Positions 63,366-64,000 of a stretch of DNA of 64,000 nt are shown here, piece after piece. Under the pieces are notes generated by a model that made no database searches, was not told the origin of the DNA, and saw nothing but the letters and a program-made list of their open reading frames with translations. The first letter of the stretch is position 1. The number at the start of each line of letters is the position of its first letter. A program made the position numbers and the translations under genes. Source of the stretch: Betaproteobacteria bacterium Ga0077540. Lineage in GTDB: Bacteria > Pseudomonadota > Gammaproteobacteria > Burkholderiales > Methylophilaceae. The DNA lies in contig LNEP01000001.1 in the NCBI GenBank assembly GCA_001464125.1, positions 1 through 64,000 of the forward strand. The letters run 5' to 3'.

Positions 63366-64000
63366 ATGAGAAGAAACCGTCATCAATCCCGCCAGTTAGC
63401 CCCACAACCTATTCAATCGGCATTTATCGAATCGCTAGATCAAGAAGGGCGAGGTGTCGCCCATGTGGATGGTAAAACCATTTTTATCGATGGTGCGTTG
63501 CCGCAAGAACGCGTTACTTATCAATCGCATCATGTGAAACAAACTTTTGAAGTCGCCAATGTGGTGCAGGTCCTCAAGCAAAGCAATCAGCGTGTTAAAC
63601 CACAGTGCCCACATTTTGGCGTGTGTGGCGGCTGTAAATTACAGCATTTAGATTTTGCCGCACAAGTCGCGGCAAAACAGCGTTTGTTGGAAAATGATTT
63701 CAAGCATATTGGCAAAGTGAAACCGGTCAATATGTTGCCGCCATTGTATGGCCCTACATGGGGCTACCGCCATAAGGCGCGTTTGAGCGTGAAATACGTA
63801 GAGAAAAAGCAGCGCGTCTTGGTGGGCTTTAATGAAAAAGCTACCCGCTTTGTCTCTGATATGAATAGTTGCGAGGTGTTGGTGCCGCAAGTATCTGCAT
63901 TAATTCAGCCTTTGCAAGACATGATTTTGCAGCTAAGCCTGCGTGATAAGATTCCTCAAATTGAGTTGGCGGTAGGTGAAGCGGACAATGTGGATACACA
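63366..64000 (+). CDS. rlmD: 23S rRNA (uracil-1939-C5)-methyltransferase RlmD, 5' part
   Basis: The frame is open from ATG 63366 to the window edge (211 residues). It shows an N-terminal TRAM domain ([22 protein letters not shown], about residues 20-75) and the iron-sulfur cysteine cluster [14 protein letters not shown] (about 80-93), with the fourth ligand probably in NSCEVLVP. The start of the catalytic region [12 protein letters not shown] follows. RlmD methylates U1939 of 23S rRNA using SAM. The SAM-binding and catalytic cysteine motifs lie beyond the window. Confidence 0.93.
   Translation, partial: MRRNRHQSRQLAPQPIQSAFIESLDQEGRGVAHVDGKTIFIDGALPQERVTYQSHHVKQTFEVANVVQVLKQSNQRVKPQCPHFGVCGGCKLQHLDFAAQVAAKQRLLENDFKHIGKVKPVNMLPPLYGPTWGYRHKARLSVKYVEKKQRVLVGFNEKATRFVSDMNSCEVLVPQVSALIQPLQDMILQLSLRDKIPQIELAVGEADNVDT

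Overview
The window looks like a chromosomal segment of a betaproteobacterial methylotroph, most likely Methylophilaceae (Methylotenera/Methylophilus type). The call rests on the mxaRSACKL methanol dehydrogenase maturation genes, a three-gene pyruvate dehydrogenase cluster in which E3 carries its own lipoyl domain, a PEP-CTERM-type protein and moderate GC content. Both ends cut features: an IS3-type element on the left and rlmD on the right. Layout: 1-9339 (+) is a methanol-oxidation accessory locus. It holds the tail of an IS3-family transposase fused into a decapitated YVTN beta-propeller gene, two MxaD-like SRPBCC proteins, an intact PQQ-associated beta-propeller protein, a SoxYZ-like carrier, then mxaR-S-A-C-K-L, with mxaK split by a frameshift. 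No dehydrogenase structural gene (mxaF/xoxF) is in view. 9336-11308 is an accessory patch: two orphan secreted proteins, a 3' fragment of a tRNA-Leu(UAA) gene preceded by a perfect 13-bp dyad (a probable integration-site remnant), and a secreted protein built of exact 18-residue repeats. 11309-21110 is mixed housekeeping: Y-family polymerase, glycine-zipper protein, msrA, corA, a flavin reductase-like protein, an AT-rich exonuclease-BRCT gene pair, glnS, and birA-coaX-SPOR. 21114-29759 (-) holds aceE-aceF, a terminator, then nnrS, lpdA and a GlcD-type FAD oxidase. 30171-34596 is a sulfide/persulfide module: TauE/SafE exporter, type II SQR, a TIGR01244 sulfurtransferase and a BigR/SqrR-like repressor on the minus strand, facing a persulfide-dioxygenase-like gene and a Crp/Fnr regulator on the plus strand. 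34593-41629 holds a YHS/pentapeptide-repeat protein, a glycine-zipper protein and a TonB receptor / substrate-binding protein / GGDEF-EAL operon. 41803-55755 is mainly housekeeping (recJ, rluB, prmB, dapE, an ArsC-like gene, dapD, an M48 lipoprotein, kup, xseA), plus a second GGDEF-EAL protein with an MHYT-like membrane sensor. 55819-60501 (+) is a tight run of dsbB, a small membrane protein, cysM, ydbH-ynbE-ydbL and an SMR exporter. 60625-64000 has an orphan soluble protein, a PolB-type exonuclease, a PEP-CTERM-like protein, a secreted protein and partial rlmD. Main points for follow-up: the truncated tRNA-Leu with its dyad, the 9/18-residue repeat secreted protein, the IS-interrupted propeller, the mxaK frameshift, the persulfide regulon, the three-gene c-di-GMP operon and a possible ribosome-binding-site-masking hairpin before the ArsC-like gene. 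All family calls come from reading the sequence by eye; no database search was run.
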